A program made the translations under genes and the position numbers. A stretch of DNA of 64,000 bases from Butyrivibrio fibrisolvens (GTDB lineage: Bacteria > Bacillota > Clostridia > Lachnospirales > Lachnospiraceae). Of this stretch, positions 1 through 8,670 are shown in pieces (position 1 is the first letter of the stretch; the number at the start of each line of letters is the position of its first letter). The stretch spans positions 4,030,001 through 4,094,000 of the forward strand of contig NZ_CP065800.1 in assembly GCF_023206215.1 (NCBI RefSeq), given 5' to 3'. The notes beneath the pieces were generated by a model. The model did no database searches, was not told the DNA's origin, and saw nothing but the letters and a program-made list of their open reading frames with translations.

Positions 1-469
1 GCGCTGCTTCTGCAAGAGTAGCTCCGCATCCGACATCAGATATCATAATGACAGAACCTATCTTCTCCATACGCTCCAAAAGCTCTATAACCCTTTTGAT
101 CATGCGCATCATCTCCATTGGCGGAACCAGTGCATCAAGGGTAGCCTTTTGAAGCTTATCATTTCTATCAGGATCATCCTTCGGAATACTATAGGCTTTA
201 GAAAGAGGTTCAAACATCTTGGCATCCTCTTCTACAAGGGCTAAAAGATCAGCTCTTATATCATCTGCTTCTTTTAATATAGCCTTAAGTTCATCTTCAT
301 ACTGGGCATATTTCTTCTTGCCAACTGTAAAATTACCGGCCATAGAACAAAGCGCCATAGAAAGAGCACCTACCAGCGCTGCAGCTCCGCCTCCTCCGGG
401 AACCGATACCTTATCAGACAGCTGCCTTGCAAATTCGTTGCAGCTGTAATCTGTAATCCTGCTATCCAT
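1..469 (-). CDS. Cyclodeaminase/cyclohydrolase family protein, 3' end outside the window
   Basis: The first 156 residues are visible; the gene runs off the left edge. The protein begins MDSRITDYSCNEFARQLSD, followed by the glycine-rich SVPGGGGAAALVGALS and SMAGNFTVGKKKYAQYEDEL typical of the formimidotetrahydrofolate cyclodeaminase / methenyl-THF cyclohydrolase family (FTCD_C, FchA). Such enzymes act on one-carbon units carried by tetrahydrofolate, in the cytosol. The start is supported by GGGGAGGAC about 6 bases upstream. Family members are about 200 residues, so most of the domain is present. I cannot say whether it is a deaminase or a cyclohydrolase, nor see its operon partners. Confidence 0.85.
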   Translation of the reverse strand, partial: MDSRITDYSCNEFARQLSDKVSVPGGGGAAALVGALSMALCSMAGNFTVGKKKYAQYEDELKAILKEADDIRADLLALVEEDAKMFEPLSKAYSIPKDDPDRNDKLQKATLDALVPPMEMMRMIKRVIELLERMEKIGSVIMISDVGCGATLAEAA

Positions 470-634
470 ATACAAGTCCTCCCCAATATATTCATAGACC
501 AAATACTATACCCAGGCTTCTTTGGGTCCAATCTATATGATCATAATGAAACGTTTTAACTTGCCTGAATAATAATAGCATAAAATACCATGATTGAGAT
601 AATATATCTTAATTTAAATATGATAAACTACAAG

Positions 635-663
635 TGACAGGTAAATTAAGTCTTTACCTGTCA
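635..663. repeat. Perfect 11-bp inverted repeat upstream of the TRIC gene
   Basis: TGACAGGTAAA at 635-645 is followed 7 bases later by its exact complement TTTACCTGTCA at 653-663. No T-run follows on either strand, so it is not a clear terminator. It sits 70 bp before the next start in the 263-bp divergent gap 470-732 and could be an operator. I see nothing else recognisable in this gap. Confidence 0.6.
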
Positions 664-732
664 TTTGCTAACGAAGATCCTAAACTTAAGATAATAAACA
701 CAAAGTATAAAGAAATCTATGGGGGAATATAA

Positions 733-1383
733 ATGGATAAACTTCTTTTGATTCTGAATATAATAGGGACAGTCGCCTTCGCTGTATCCGGTGCTATGAC
801 TGCCATAAGGAAGGAAATGGACCTTTTGGGAGTAACTATTGTAGGCGCAGTAACAGCTGTAGGAGGAGGTATCATGCGTGATATCATCATTGGCAAGATC
901 CCGCCCGACGCTTTTACTGATCCTTCTTATGTTCTGATTGCTTTTATTACAGCTATTGTTGTATTTGCATATGTGTATTTCAGAGCATCCGGATTTGAAA
1001 AGATATCAGGGGCAGCTTTTCAGAAGATAGTTCTTCTTGCTGATACTGTAGGTCTTGCTGCATTCTCTGTACTGGGCGTAGAAGTTGCTTTTAAGGCAGG
1101 TGATGGGCCAAAGCTCTTTTTGACAGTATTCCTTGGTACTATAACCGGTGTAGGTGGCGGCATCATCAGAGATCTTCTTGTTGGCGATAAGCCATATATC
1201 TTATGTAAACATATATATGCCTGTGCTTCTATTGCAGGTGCACTTATCTGCGCACTGTTATGGGATTTCTCAGGGCAGGAAGCCGCAACGCTCATAGGCA
1301 CTGCGACTGTTATAATCATAAGGCTTCTTGCAATCCACTATCAGTGGAATCTGCCACGTATCAGGCACCGTGACATTTCTTGA
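733..1383 (+). CDS. TRIC cation channel family membrane protein (YicG/UPF0126 type)
   Basis: 216 residues, almost entirely hydrophobic, with about seven membrane segments. Two halves resemble each other: each carries a glycine-rich turn followed by an acidic-basic pair, AVGGGIMRDIIIG near residue 45 and GVGGGIIRDLLVG near residue 138. This is the internal repeat of the prokaryotic TRIC family, which forms monovalent-cation channels in the cytoplasmic membrane. The start has GGGGGAA 7 bases upstream. The last 23 bp overlap the end of the convergent SEC-C gene. The physiological role in bacteria is poorly known; membership of the family is clear. Confidence 0.88.
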   Translation: MDKLLLILNIIGTVAFAVSGAMTAIRKEMDLLGVTIVGAVTAVGGGIMRDIIIGKIPPDAFTDPSYVLIAFITAIVVFAYVYFRASGFEKISGAAFQKIVLLADTVGLAAFSVLGVEVAFKAGDGPKLFLTVFLGTITGVGGGIIRDLLVGDKPYILCKHIYACASIAGALICALLWDFSGQEAATLIGTATVIIIRLLAIHYQWNLPRIRHRDIS

Positions 1384-2230
1384 ACTTTCTGCCACTACCA
1401 CAGGGGCAGGTGTCATTGCCCCTTATTTTAAGCCATTTGGATCGTTCATCTCTAAGATCATCTGCTTCATCAGGATATTCTGCTATAAGATTCTTGTAAT
1501 ATGTATCTATAAGGCTTTCCTGAAGTGTTGATATACTGCTATATGTCCTTATGCCTTCTGCATCCGCAATCTTTTGAGATATCCTTAAGATATCTTCCAT
1601 AAGCTTTTTTTCATAACTTCCGGGTCTGTCTTTGATAAGCTGTATCTCTTTTTCCACAACTTTATATAGATACTGATACTCATCTTCCAGTATTTTTAGG
1701 CTATCCGGATTTCTAAATATATATCTTCCAAGAAAAAAGCGCTTGATAAATGCGTCTCTTTTTAGATTCAAAAGCTCATCTTCAAGAACATCCTCAGGCA
1801 GATCCAGATAAAATTCTTCTACTATATCAGGGAGTAACTTTTTGATAAAAGCATCTCCTCTGTCATCCTCAGAAAAAACATAGGATTCATTGGATGCCCA
1901 TCCGCTGTCAAGGACATTCCTCATAGCATCTGTTCTAAGATAATAATCTTCTTCAAGGAAAGACAAAAGTCTTTTAAAAGCTTCCCTGAACCATGGGAGA
2001 TTCTGATAAAAGCTTAGTGATCTTATAGTCTCTATCACCATGTTTTCAGTATCTTCATCCATGTATATTTCATTGAGATCTTTGCATACTTTCTCTATAT
2101 CAGATATACAATCACTTTTTTTCTCATCATTTATATCCTTATATATCTTTCGTATATCTTCCTGCAGCTTTTTGATCCCGCTTTCATCTTCTTTGCCAAA
2201 ATGCCTTCTTATCTCGCTTGCAAAGCTCAT
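1361..2230 (-). CDS. SEC-C metal-binding motif protein
   Basis: 289 residues, mostly charged and probably helical, with no recognisable enzyme domain. The C-terminus CPCGSGRKFKKCHGA is a SEC-C motif, the zinc-binding tail also found on SecA (CxCxSGxxxxxCHG). The rest is not a family I recognise. Start supported by GGAGGAATAGT before ATG. The SEC-C codons lie in the 23 bp shared with the 3' end of the convergent TRIC gene, so the same bases encode the metal-binding tail on one strand and the channel's last seven residues on the other. A second, unrelated SEC-C protein occurs at 13895-14407. Confidence 0.7.
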   Translation of the reverse strand: MSFASEIRRHFGKEDESGIKKLQEDIRKIYKDINDEKKSDCISDIEKVCKDLNEIYMDEDTENMVIETIRSLSFYQNLPWFREAFKRLLSFLEEDYYLRTDAMRNVLDSGWASNESYVFSEDDRGDAFIKKLLPDIVEEFYLDLPEDVLEDELLNLKRDAFIKRFFLGRYIFRNPDSLKILEDEYQYLYKVVEKEIQLIKDRPGSYEKKLMEDILRISQKIADAEGIRTYSSISTLQESLIDTYYKNLIAEYPDEADDLRDERSKWLKIRGNDTCPCGSGRKFKKCHGA

Positions 2231-2331
2231 ACTATTCCTCCGTGACCGGCGCCATTAGGCTGTTTCTTGGTTGCAAAACAATCTTTTCAATTCTAGAATG
2301 TATATAAATCTTTATATTTTGGGAGGCGTCT

Positions 2332-3198
2332 TTGAATTATTCCACTTACTCTGATCAAAACAAACTAAATTATAAGTGCTTATCAGGCTCATTCCTAAAG
2401 ATATGCGCCATAGTGATAATGCTGATAGACCATCTTGCGGCAGGTCTCGTACTTCCTTCCATCATCTCAGGTGATATGTACGACTTTCTAAGCCGTTTTG
2501 GTATCGATGTTACACTTGATCTTGAGATACAGATTTATGTCTTTCTAAGAGGTGTGGGCAGACAGGCTTTTCCGATATTCTGCTATCTATTGGTAGAAGG
2601 CTTCATGCATACCCATAGTAAAGCCAGATATTCTATCACACTTGCAGCCTTTGCTCTTATATCAGAGATTCCTTTTGATCTTGGACTTATAACTTATAAA
2701 GCCTATGATACTTTGAATCTTAATAATATCTATACAGAGTACGAAACACAGATCTGGGAATCTCAGAATGTATACTTCACTCTGGCTCTAGGTGTTATAG
2801 CAATGTGGGCTGCTGACAGTATCTTAAAGAAGTTAAAAGGCATCAATATAGTCCTTGCCTATGCCGCTTCTACAATACCTTTCGGACTTGCAGCATGGCT
2901 AGCATATTATATGAAAACCGACTACAATGCCTGCGGCATAGCAGTTATAGCCATACTTTACTACTTCCACAGTATATGCATATTGGCAACACTTCTTGCC
3001 TATATTTTCCTTACGTTTACTATGTCAACGCCAATAAACGGAGGCATGGAAGAATGGTCACTTCCCGCCTTTATGATCATCAATCTGTATAATGGTCAGA
3101 GGGGATTTATAAAGAAAAACTTTAAATACTTTTTCTATATTTTCTATCCCGCACATTTACTACTTATTTTCTTCTTAAGGTACTTTCTGCTTCATTAA
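2332..3198 (+). CDS. TraX family membrane protein
   Basis: 288 residues with about seven or eight membrane segments. The N-terminal part (LKICAIVIMLIDHLAAG; later GRQAFPIFCYLLVEGF and SEIPFDLG) is the signature of the TraX family, named after the F-plasmid pilin acetylase but common as stand-alone chromosomal acyltransferase-like proteins in Clostridia. The start is TTG at 2332: GGGAGG lies 5 bases upstream and no suitable ATG is near. No conjugation genes are close, so the substrate is unknown. It is divergent from the SEC-C gene and convergent with trkH. Confidence 0.85.
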   Translation: MNYSTYSDQNKLNYKCLSGSFLKICAIVIMLIDHLAAGLVLPSIISGDMYDFLSRFGIDVTLDLEIQIYVFLRGVGRQAFPIFCYLLVEGFMHTHSKARYSITLAAFALISEIPFDLGLITYKAYDTLNLNNIYTEYETQIWESQNVYFTLALGVIAMWAADSILKKLKGINIVLAYAASTIPFGLAAWLAYYMKTDYNACGIAVIAILYYFHSICILATLLAYIFLTFTMSTPINGGMEEWSLPAFMIINLYNGQRGFIKKNFKYFFYIFYPAHLLLIFFLRYFLLH

Positions 3199-3206
3199 AA
3201 AATCTT

Positions 3207-3240
3207 ATGAACGTGTCAGAACATTATCTGGCACGTTCAT
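3207..3240. terminator. Bidirectional rho-independent terminator
   Basis: A 14-bp stem with one G-T pair and a 6-base loop (ATGAACGTGTCAGA / TCTGGCACGTTCAT) separates the convergent traX-like and trkH genes. An A-run on its left (TTAAAAAATC) gives a T-run for transcripts from the minus strand, so it mainly serves trkH. Confidence 0.8.
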
Positions 3241-3264
3241 CTAAGTTTTGGATCAAGTTTTGGA

Positions 3265-4749
3265 TCACCTGCGCCACGTCTTCCTGTAAAAGAGGATCAG
3301 AACAGGCATAAGTTCAAGTCTTCCTGCAAGCATATCGAAAATAAGAACCACCTTGGAAGCCCATGAGAATTCAGAAAAGCTTCCGGTAGGGCCTACCATG
3401 TTAAGACCAGGGCCTACGTTGTTGAGAGTAGCTGCAACTGCCGTAAGGTTAGTTTCAAAGTCAAATACTTCAAGGTCTATAACGTTGAAAGATTCGAAGA
3501 ATGCAATAAGCAAAAATGAAGTCAAAAAGGTAATAGTATATATAGCAAGATAAGCATTGGTGCCCTTGACAGTTGTATCTTCCACAACATGATCATCCAT
3601 ATATACTCTTTGTACGCTCTTGGGATGGATAGTCTTAATGACTTCATTCTTGGCATTTCTTATAAGTATTATGATCCTGGAGAACTTAAAACCACCACCT
3701 GTAGATCCTGCGCACGCTCCTATACAGGTAAGGAGGAACAGCATAGTTCTTGAAAACTGCGGCCATACATTATAGTCCAGAGTCGCAAATCCTGTAGTTG
3801 TCATAATAGATGCAACTGTAAAGAGCGAATGATGAAAAGCCTCGCCAAAAGAGCCAATTACACCATTCCTTACAACGTTCCAGGCAATAAGAACGGATGC
3901 TCCAAACATTACGATAAAATACCAGCGCATCTCATCTATATGCCACGCTTCTTTGAACTTCTTAGTAAGAAGGAAATAATATACACTGAAATTAACACCG
4001 CAAAGTGCCATAAATACTATGATCACAGTCTGAGTCGCATAGGAATATTCCAAAATACTACTTCCAAGAAGACCAAATCCACCGGTTCCTACTGTAGAGA
4101 AAGTAAGCGTCATAGACTCATATACAGAAAGTCCTGTTATCTTAAGACATATCATCTCAGTAAGTGTGATCGCAATATATATACTGTACAGGATCTTGGC
4201 TGTATCCTTGACTTTGGGCGCATACTTACCGACTGAAGGTCCCGGGCTTTCTGCTTTCATAAGGTGCATAGAATATCCGCCTGCCATAGGAAGTATAGCC
4301 AGCATGAATACCAAAATTCCCATACCTCCTACCCAGTGAGTGAAACATCTCCAGAACTGAACTCCCTTATGCATATCTGTAAGAGAGTTGACATCAGTCA
4401 TGATCGTAGCACCTGTTGTAGTAAATCCTGATACAGTCTCAAATACAGCATCCAGATAATTGGGAATAGTTCCTGTTACTGTAAAAGGAACTGCTCCTAT
4501 AAGTGAAAGTATGATCCATGCAAGAGCTGTAATAACAAAGCCTTCTCTTGCATAGAACGTTCTGTTGACAGGTTTTCTAAGATAACCGAACACAAAGCCA
4601 AATGAAAAACACAAAAGTGCTATCACGGCAAAAATAAGAGCATCCTTCCATTCACCGTAAAAAAGGCACACAAGTGTTGGAACAGCAAGCAGCGCTGCCA
4701 TAAATTCTACCAGCATACATAAAATGTATCTTATAACAGAAAAGTTCAT
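3265..4749 (-). CDS. trkH: Potassium uptake protein TrkH
   Basis: 494 residues with many membrane segments. It contains the selectivity-filter motifs of the Trk/Ktr family: SGFTTTGAT near residue 107, FSTVGTGGFG near 217, TTTGFATLDY near 319 and a fourth pore loop with NNVGPGL near 444. It forms the membrane channel of the low-affinity K+ uptake system and needs TrkA, encoded directly upstream. The start MNFSVIRYIL agrees with clostridial homologues. Its ribosome site is unusual: a strong GAGGAGG is more than 20 bases away, separated from ATG by a small hairpin (CACCT / AGGTG), and the nearer AGGTG inside that hairpin could also pair with 16S rRNA. Confidence 0.95.
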   Translation of the reverse strand: MNFSVIRYILCMLVEFMAALLAVPTLVCLFYGEWKDALIFAVIALLCFSFGFVFGYLRKPVNRTFYAREGFVITALAWIILSLIGAVPFTVTGTIPNYLDAVFETVSGFTTTGATIMTDVNSLTDMHKGVQFWRCFTHWVGGMGILVFMLAILPMAGGYSMHLMKAESPGPSVGKYAPKVKDTAKILYSIYIAITLTEMICLKITGLSVYESMTLTFSTVGTGGFGLLGSSILEYSYATQTVIIVFMALCGVNFSVYYFLLTKKFKEAWHIDEMRWYFIVMFGASVLIAWNVVRNGVIGSFGEAFHHSLFTVASIMTTTGFATLDYNVWPQFSRTMLFLLTCIGACAGSTGGGFKFSRIIILIRNAKNEVIKTIHPKSVQRVYMDDHVVEDTTVKGTNAYLAIYTITFLTSFLLIAFFESFNVIDLEVFDFETNLTAVAATLNNVGPGLNMVGPTGSFSEFSWASKVVLIFDMLAGRLELMPVLILFYRKTWRR

Positions 4750-4835
4750 GATTGTGGCACCTATATCAAGGTGCGTCCTCCTCGTTCATAACATAAGTAA
4801 TCAAATATAATTGAAACTATTATGCAAAAAATCCA

Positions 4836-6200
4836 TCATCTGTCCGCAAGAATATCTTCTATCTCATCAAATCCGGTGCATGTTGTAATGATGATCACTG
4901 AATCACCCTCCTGGATCTGGCTCTGACCGGTAGGAAGTGTTATTTCACCATGATGATTGATACATGCAATAAGTGTACCCTTCTTAAGAGGAAGCTCTTG
5001 GAGAGGTATTCCTATAACAGGACTGCCTGCAGGAATGATGAACTCCAGTGCTTCTACTTTATCATCATCCATCTTGTAGAGAGACTCCAGCTGCTGAGAT
5101 CCCATTGAGTTGGTCATGCCTCTTACATACTGAACGATCTTGTCAGCAGTAATGTTTCTTGGGTTTAATACGCTTCCAACGTCAAGAGTTCCTATAAGCT
5201 CGTTGTATCCTGCTCTGTGAACTCTTATGATACGCTTAGCCTTAGAAACAGTCGCTGTGTACAAAGAGAGCATTATATTCTCTTCATCAACACCGGTGAG
5301 AACTACAAATGACTCTGCACCTACAAGACCCTCTTCCAAAAGCTCGGCTCTATCTGTACCATCTGCATGGATTATCAGAGCTTCGGGAAGGAGAGATGCA
5401 AGTTCATCACATCTATCTGCATTTGATTCAAATATCTTAACGTCAATGCCAAATGTAATAAGCTGCTGAGCAAGATAGTAACAGGTCTGGCCACCGCCTA
5501 CTATGATAGTGGATTTGACTCCTGCTGTAGGCATATTGTTCTTTTTAAAGAATGCAAGCATCTTCCTAGGGGTTCCTATTACGGATATCTCATCCTTGGC
5601 TCTTATGACAAAAGATCCGTTTGGAATAAATACTTCATCTCCTCTTCTTACTATACCAATAAGAACAGGAAGCTTAAGTTCCTGAGCAATATCCTTGACA
5701 GACTTGTCACAAAGCTTGGAATCATCGGAAACAGTAAGTCTTATAAGCTCTGCCCTTCCTTTCGCAAAGGTATCTATCTTATTGGCGGATGGGAATTTCA
5801 AAAGTCTTGCTGCTTCATTGGCACAGGCTTCTTCAGGATTTATGACCATAGAAAGACCAAGTTCTTCTTTGATAAAATCGATCTCACGTGAATATACAGG
5901 ATTACGTACTCTGGCTATAGTGTGGCAATGTCCTGTCTTCCTTGCGATGAGGCAGCATAAAAGGTTGATCTCATCAGAGTCTGTAACAGCGATCATAAGA
6001 TCTGCAGATTCAATACCTGCATCCTTTAAGATAGAATAGCTGGCACCATTGCCAACGATTCCCATTACATCATAATTATTGACAACATTCTGTATTACAT
6101 CGCTGTCTTCTTCTATTACAGTTATATTGTGGTTTTCTTTACTAAGCTGCTCGATAAGTGAACGTCCTACATTACCACATCCTACAATTACTATCTGCAT
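4836..6200 (-). CDS. trkA: Trk system potassium uptake protein TrkA
   Basis: 454 residues made of two tandem RCK units. Each starts with a dinucleotide-binding Rossmann fold: MQIVIVGCGNVGRSL at residue 1 and STIIVGGGQTCYYLAQQL near 230; each is followed by a TrkA-C domain. It binds NAD(H) or nucleotides on the cytoplasmic face and gates TrkH, the next gene downstream (86-bp gap), so the two form an operon trkA-trkH. GGGAGC about 11 bases upstream supports the start. The 271-bp divergent gap 6201-6471 upstream is AT-rich; I see no recognisable riboswitch in it. Confidence 0.95.
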   Translation of the reverse strand: MQIVIVGCGNVGRSLIEQLSKENHNITVIEEDSDVIQNVVNNYDVMGIVGNGASYSILKDAGIESADLMIAVTDSDEINLLCCLIARKTGHCHTIARVRNPVYSREIDFIKEELGLSMVINPEEACANEAARLLKFPSANKIDTFAKGRAELIRLTVSDDSKLCDKSVKDIAQELKLPVLIGIVRRGDEVFIPNGSFVIRAKDEISVIGTPRKMLAFFKKNNMPTAGVKSTIIVGGGQTCYYLAQQLITFGIDVKIFESNADRCDELASLLPEALIIHADGTDRAELLEEGLVGAESFVVLTGVDEENIMLSLYTATVSKAKRIIRVHRAGYNELIGTLDVGSVLNPRNITADKIVQYVRGMTNSMGSQQLESLYKMDDDKVEALEFIIPAGSPVIGIPLQELPLKKGTLIACINHHGEITLPTGQSQIQEGDSVIIITTCTGFDEIEDILADR

Positions 6201-6471
6201 CTTTTAACAATGCTCCCTTTTATCCATTCTTGATATTCAAGCACAGTGTTTAGCGTTTTTTTATATTTATTTATTCTTGTATCATTGTATTTTATACATA
6301 TGAATTATAGAATTTGTTATAGAAAAAAGTATTAAACAACTGCTTTTTTATTGGTACTTAATGATTTTTCCTATATTTCTTATACAAAAGAAAAACTGAT
6401 ATTTTAAGTCCATACGTCATTATAGTACCACAGGGGTTTGTCTGCAAATATCAGAAAGGTGATTAATATAA

Positions 6472-6903
6472 ATGCGATTTAGGGATTATCTTATTAAATT
6501 CAACAATTTCATGTATACCCATATGCAGGGAAGATACATAACATATGGCTACGATGCCCTTTCCAAATTTTTGTTTGGAATTACTCTGATACTCATATTC
6601 GTAAATATAATAGCTTCAAGCGGAATTATAAGTCTTATTACTCTTTTCCTCATCATATATTGTTATTATCGGCTTCTTTCCAAGAAAATACCTGAAAGGT
6701 ATAAAGAGAATGAGCAGTATATCAGTATCAGGAACAAGGTAGTAGGTTTTTTCAAGAACTTCAGATACAATGCTGATCAGGCAAGACACTATCACATCTA
6801 CAAGTGTCCAGGTTGCGGTCAGAAGATACGTATCCCACGCGGCAAGGGCAACATAATGGTAAGATGTCCAAAATGTAATACTGAATTCAAGAAAAGGGCA
6901 TAA
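6472..6903 (+). CDS. Small membrane protein with C-terminal zinc ribbon
   Basis: 143 residues. Two adjacent membrane segments lie at about residues 29-70 (LFGITLILIFVNII, LITLFLIIYCYY). The C-terminus is a four-cysteine zinc ribbon, YKCPGCGQKIRIPRG then RCPKCNTEF, of the kind found in nucleic-acid or protein-binding modules. Start supported by AGAAAGGTGATT. It is the first of three genes on the same strand (17-bp gap to the next), together with a DUF5685 protein and a J-domain protein. The function is unknown; a membrane-anchored chaperone adaptor would fit the context, but that is inference. Confidence 0.75.
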   Translation: MRFRDYLIKFNNFMYTHMQGRYITYGYDALSKFLFGITLILIFVNIIASSGIISLITLFLIIYCYYRLLSKKIPERYKENEQYISIRNKVVGFFKNFRYNADQARHYHIYKCPGCGQKIRIPRGKGNIMVRCPKCNTEFKKRA

Positions 6904-6920
6904 TCCCGGAAAGATCATCT

Positions 6921-7769
6921 ATGTTCGGTTATATTACCATAAACAAACCCGAGATCAAGTTTAAAGAGTTTGATATATATCATGCTTACTATTGCGGATT
7001 CTGCCGTATACTCAAAAAAGAGTACGGCTTGTCCGGTCAGGCTACGCTTACTTATGACCTTACTTTTCTTATCATGCTCTTGTCAGGTTTATATGAGCCG
7101 GAAGAAAAGATCGGTCAGACACACTGCATAGTTCATCCTATAGTCAAGCAATCAACAAGGATCAACAAGTTCTCCACATATGCTGCTGATATGAATGTCC
7201 TCCTTGCCTACTACAAATGCAGAGATGACTGGGAGGATGAGCACAAAGTATCCAAGCTTCTATACTCAAAACTCCTTCTAAGTGCCGTTCATAAAGCCGA
7301 ACAAAGGTATCCACAGAAAGCCTCTTTTATCAAAGAAGGACTTCGCCGCATCAATGAATGCGAAGAATCAGGCGAACAGAATGTCGATAAGATCTCCGGA
7401 TTATTTGGTGAGATATTCGCCGAGATTTTCTGCTATGAAGAGGACGACTGGGCTTCTGCTCTCAGAAAAATAGGCTTTTTCCTGGGAAAGTTCATATACA
7501 TATTAGATGCCTGCGATGACATAGAGAAGGATATGGAAAAAGGAACTTACAATCCTTTCAAAGAAATGTGGCAAAAAGATCCTGAGAATTTCGATACATT
7601 CTGCTCTGAGCTTCTGACTATGATGATCTCGGAGTGCTGTAAAGCTTTTGAAATGCTACCTATAATTGAGAATGTTACTATACTTCGTAATATTCTGTAC
7701 TCAGGTGTCTGGGTCAAATACGAAGTAATTCATGGAACCAGAATCAAAAAGCTTTCAAAAAACAGCTGA
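6921..7769 (+). CDS. DUF5685 family protein
   Basis: 282 residues. The start MFGYITINKPEIKFKEFDI, then YHAYYCGFCRILKKEYG, LTYDLTFLIMLL and the later acidic LDACDDIEKDMEKGTYNPF, match the DUF5685 family as I remember it from Clostridia. The pattern of conserved Cys, Asp and Tyr in a helical protein, including DACDD, suggests metal or diphosphate binding like all-helical prenyltransferase folds, but no activity is established. It lies 17 bp after the zinc-ribbon membrane protein and 52 bp before the J-domain gene. Confidence 0.75.
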   Translation: MFGYITINKPEIKFKEFDIYHAYYCGFCRILKKEYGLSGQATLTYDLTFLIMLLSGLYEPEEKIGQTHCIVHPIVKQSTRINKFSTYAADMNVLLAYYKCRDDWEDEHKVSKLLYSKLLLSAVHKAEQRYPQKASFIKEGLRRINECEESGEQNVDKISGLFGEIFAEIFCYEEDDWASALRKIGFFLGKFIYILDACDDIEKDMEKGTYNPFKEMWQKDPENFDTFCSELLTMMISECCKAFEMLPIIENVTILRNILYSGVWVKYEVIHGTRIKKLSKNS

Positions 7770-7821
7770 TTATGCTACTTTTATATGCGTATAAAAAACT
7801 ATCAGGAGAATACTAAGAATA

Positions 7822-8520
7822 ATGTCAGATCCTTATAAGGTGTTGGGAATAACAAGAGATGCCAGTGATGATGAGGTCAAAAAAGCCTACAGAAACATGT
7901 CCAGAAAATATCATCCCGATGCCAATATAAATAATCCCAATAAAGACAAAGCCGAGGAAATGTTCAAGCTTGTACAACAGGCTTACCAGCAGATCATGAA
8001 AGAAAGATCCGGAGATTATTCAAGTTCCGATCCATCCGGAAGATACGGATCAGGATACGGCGGATTTGGTGGTTTTGGAGATTTTAGCGACTTTGGATTT
8101 GGTGGTTTTAACAATCAGAGAGCTGCCGGTGAAGATGATGAAGATGCTATCCACCTTCGAGCAGCAGTCAATTATATACAAGGCCGTCATTTTAGAGAAG
8201 CTCTAAATGTACTTGATACTATAAGAAACAGATCTGCAATGTGGTACTACTACAGTGCAGTTGCCAATAACGGTGTGGGTAACAATGCTACTGCCCTGCA
8301 GCATGCCCAGACAGCTCTTAATATGGAGCCCGGTAATCGCAATTATCAGGAACTTGTACAGATCTTAAGTTCAGGCGGTAGCTGGTATATGCAAAAGAGT
8401 TCTTCCTATGGTTATCCATTTGGAGGAAGCGTTGACTGTTCAAGGCTTTGCATGACCATGATACTTTGTAATGTATGCTGCGGAGGAGGCGGTTGCTTCG
8501 TCCCGTTTTTCTGCATCTGA
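7822..8520 (+). CDS. DnaJ-like J-domain protein
   Basis: 232 residues. Residues 1-70 are a J-domain, MSDPYKVLGITRDASDDEVK with the invariant HPD in RKYHPDA, so it should stimulate an Hsp70 (DnaK). A Gly/Phe/Ser-rich linker follows (YGGFGGFGDFSDFGFGGF), then a TPR-like helical region (about 105-180), then a short C-terminal end rich in Cys and Gly (CNVCCGGGGCFVPFFC) that may be membrane-active or bind metal. It lacks the zinc-finger and C-terminal domains of true DnaJ, so it is a specialised co-chaperone. AGGAGAA supports the start. Last gene of the three-gene set. Confidence 0.88.
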   Translation: MSDPYKVLGITRDASDDEVKKAYRNMSRKYHPDANINNPNKDKAEEMFKLVQQAYQQIMKERSGDYSSSDPSGRYGSGYGGFGGFGDFSDFGFGGFNNQRAAGEDDEDAIHLRAAVNYIQGRHFREALNVLDTIRNRSAMWYYYSAVANNGVGNNATALQHAQTALNMEPGNRNYQELVQILSSGGSWYMQKSSSYGYPFGGSVDCSRLCMTMILCNVCCGGGGCFVPFFCI

Positions 8521-8526
8521 TACTAG

Positions 8527-8572
8527 TGTACTGACTTGTTCATGTTTGATCAAAAGCGAACGAATCAGTACA
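8527..8572 (+). repeat. Dispersed palindromic repeat, family D copy 1; probable terminator
   Basis: TGTACTGA at 8527-8534 pairs with TCAGTACA at 8565-8572; an inner stem TTGTTC/GAACGA and a loop with TTTGATCAAA complete a hairpin directly after the J-domain gene. Closely related sequence occurs at 11356-11409 and, inverted, at 44961-44993. It could double as a terminator, but the T-run is weak. Confidence 0.65.
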
Positions 8573-8670
8573 TTAGTCTTTGGTCAAATTACAAAAGATA
8601 AGGCATTATATAGTTGATCAAAGAAATATACGGTAATTACTGTGACATGATATAGAAGAGGTGATCTTAA

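Noticed and set aside
547-560. cre-like site TGAAACGTTTTAAC before the TRIC gene
   Set aside because: The CG is displaced by one base from the CcpA consensus and there is no carbon-metabolism context.
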